The notes under the pieces are model-generated. The model was given only the letters and a program-made list of their open reading frames with translations. It was not told the DNA's origin and did not search any database. Source: Hydnum rufescens UP504 (Eukaryota > Basidiomycota > Agaricomycetes > Cantharellales > Hydnaceae). Taken from it: DNA of 64,000 nucleotides. Positions 62,850-64,000 of the stretch are shown in pieces. Position numbers and translations under genes: made by a program. The stretch covers positions 41,381 through 105,380 of the forward strand of contig MU129020.1 of the NCBI GenBank assembly GCA_014904985.1, read 5' to 3'. Position 1 is the stretch's first letter, and every line of letters begins with the position of its first letter.

Positions 62850-63036
62850 GATAAGCGCATGCCACTGTTAGTGCTTGTGTTACTGTCACACCGTGACAAT
62901 GCTGATCCGTGCTGGATGTACAGACGTCGAACAGATAAGAATCAAACCAGACTCCATTAGCCAGGAAAATCAACAGATCAAGTATTCGTTTTTATCATGA
63001 CAACAACAAATTGATAGCAACAAGAATCATGTACAT

Positions 63037-64000
63037 CTACGTGGTGTTAAAGACCAAACAAACTCCATCATCACTGGCACTCACCACGACCTCCCCATCC
63101 ACAGTGAGCGCCGCCTTGAACACGGGTCCCTGATGACCTAGGTGCTCCTGAAGGAGCTTTCCGGCCCGGGCGTCCCATGTTTTCAAGGTTTGATCGACAG
63201 AGCCCGATGTAAGGATATGCCCATTAGGCTGAGGGTGTGAAACAAGAGTAGTAACTGCGTCCTAAAAAGAGGTATTCCGTATGTCACGAGCGAGCCACAA
63301 AACAGAATAAAACCAATATTACGCACATCGTGCTGTAACGTGGACCGAAGCTTCATAACCGCGAGATCCCAAATGCAAATCTTCCCATCCGTCCCACCCG
63401 TGGCCATGATGCCAGAGCCTTGCCCAATACTAGCCCCTGCGCCGAACTCCAGAAATTCGATCGCTTCGATACTTTCCCCCGGGTCATGACCCTCGAGTGC
63501 GCCTACGACGGTCCCTTTCGCCAGGTTCACGACGCGTATGCCACCCGCCGACCCACCAACTACGACCAATGACGATGACGGATTGATTCCCAGCGCGGTG
63601 ATACCACCCTTGAGCGAGTATCGCCCGTCTGCCCCTGTCAATTTCCACAACGGCGCTGGCGAACGTGGGTCCCACAGGATGAGACTTCCGTTCCCATCCC
63701 CAGTGGCGATGTGCTTTCCGTCGGGTGTAAAATCACCAGCCTGTACGGACCCGTTGTGGCCTGCGAAGACTTGCAACGTTTTCCCTGATGGAACTAGAAG
63801 ACAGCAATATGTTTCAGAGTAGTGTTTGCTGCATGACGAGGGAAGATATATGCACGCTGCCATAGCCATAGGGTAGAATCGTTTGCTCCAGCCAGGAGCA
63901 CATTCCCCTTCGGGTGCCATCGGAGGAACTGGGACGAACGCGATATGCCCCGTCAGAGGATCGAATATCTATTGAAGATGCAAACGCACCATAACTTCGT
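63037..64000 (-). CDS. SQT1: WD40 protein of the Sqt1/AAMP family, 5' part beyond window
   Basis: A cytoplasmic beta-propeller; in yeast Sqt1 is the dedicated chaperone of ribosomal protein uL16 (Rpl10). Exons on the minus strand read FDPLTGHIAFVP, then RWHPKGNVLLAGANDSTLWL and WQ|LPSGKTLQVFAGHNGSVQAG across a gtgcat...ctag intron (about 63,792-63,856). Repeats continue DFTPDGKHIATGDGNGSLIL, GITALGINPSSSLVVVGGSA, IMATGGTDGKICIWDLAVMK, then after an intron (about 63,260-63,330) SHPQPNGHILTSGSVDQTLK and TWDARAGKLL. The last blade is VVVSASDDGVCLVFNTT with stop at 63037-63039. The start codon lies outside the window. AAMP and Sqt1 cannot be separated from this part alone, but they are the same family. 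Confidence 0.85.

Overview
The window looks like nuclear DNA of a filamentous basidiomycete (Agaricomycetes). Genes are cut by many short introns of about 50-70 bp, and proteins match fungal families (SNF1 kinase, Tul1/Dsc1 ubiquitin ligase, Sqt1 WD40 protein, Rai1/DXO, COA6). The transposons are PIF/Harbinger elements with fungal Myb/SANT-like ORF1 proteins. A Ceratobasidiaceae-like source is only a guess; the species cannot be fixed from this sequence.

Positions 1-17,740 are a nested transposon block that is AT-leaning and almost free of CpG. It starts inside a degenerate Harbinger element (transposase on +, ORF1 on -). A 3.84-kb foldback follows (3841-7682): two arms of about 1.85 kb around a 134-bp spacer. 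Then come three TAA-flanked insertions head to tail: a 48-bp hairpin relic (7847-7894), Harbinger A (7898-11820) and Harbinger B (11824-15923). A and B each carry convergent ORF1 (+) and transposase (-) genes ruined by stop codons. B also holds a solo LTR (13061-13933) with a 5-bp target duplication. A small inverted-repeat element sits at about 17,345-17,690.

Positions 17,750-64,000 are CpG-normal, gene-dense DNA. In order: a 4-coumarate:CoA-ligase-like enzyme (+), SNF1/AMPK kinase (-), a TBC RabGAP (+), a Ser/Pro-rich single-pass membrane protein (-), a TPR protein (+), COA6 (-) diverging from QTRT2 (+), a Helitron-type helicase remnant (-), a DUF7719-like membrane protein (-) diverging from a TauD/TfdA dioxygenase (+), Rai1/DXO (-) diverging from an LRRC40-like LRR protein (+), an unrecognised large protein (-), a second 4CL-like gene (-), an MFS transporter (-), Tul1/Dsc1 (-), and the 3' part of an Sqt1/AAMP WD40 gene (-) running off the right edge.

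Most genes are housekeeping and do not form one pathway. The two 4CL-like paralogues are an inverted duplication about 34 kb apart; both end in PTS1-like tripeptides (AKL, ARL), so peroxisomal acyl/aryl-CoA formation is the likely role. Three divergent gene pairs are separated by only about 80-105 bp, and two of these spacers hold palindromes. At least five otherwise well-conserved genes each show one net -1 frameshift. That pattern fits residual indel error of a long-read assembly better than multiple pseudogenes.
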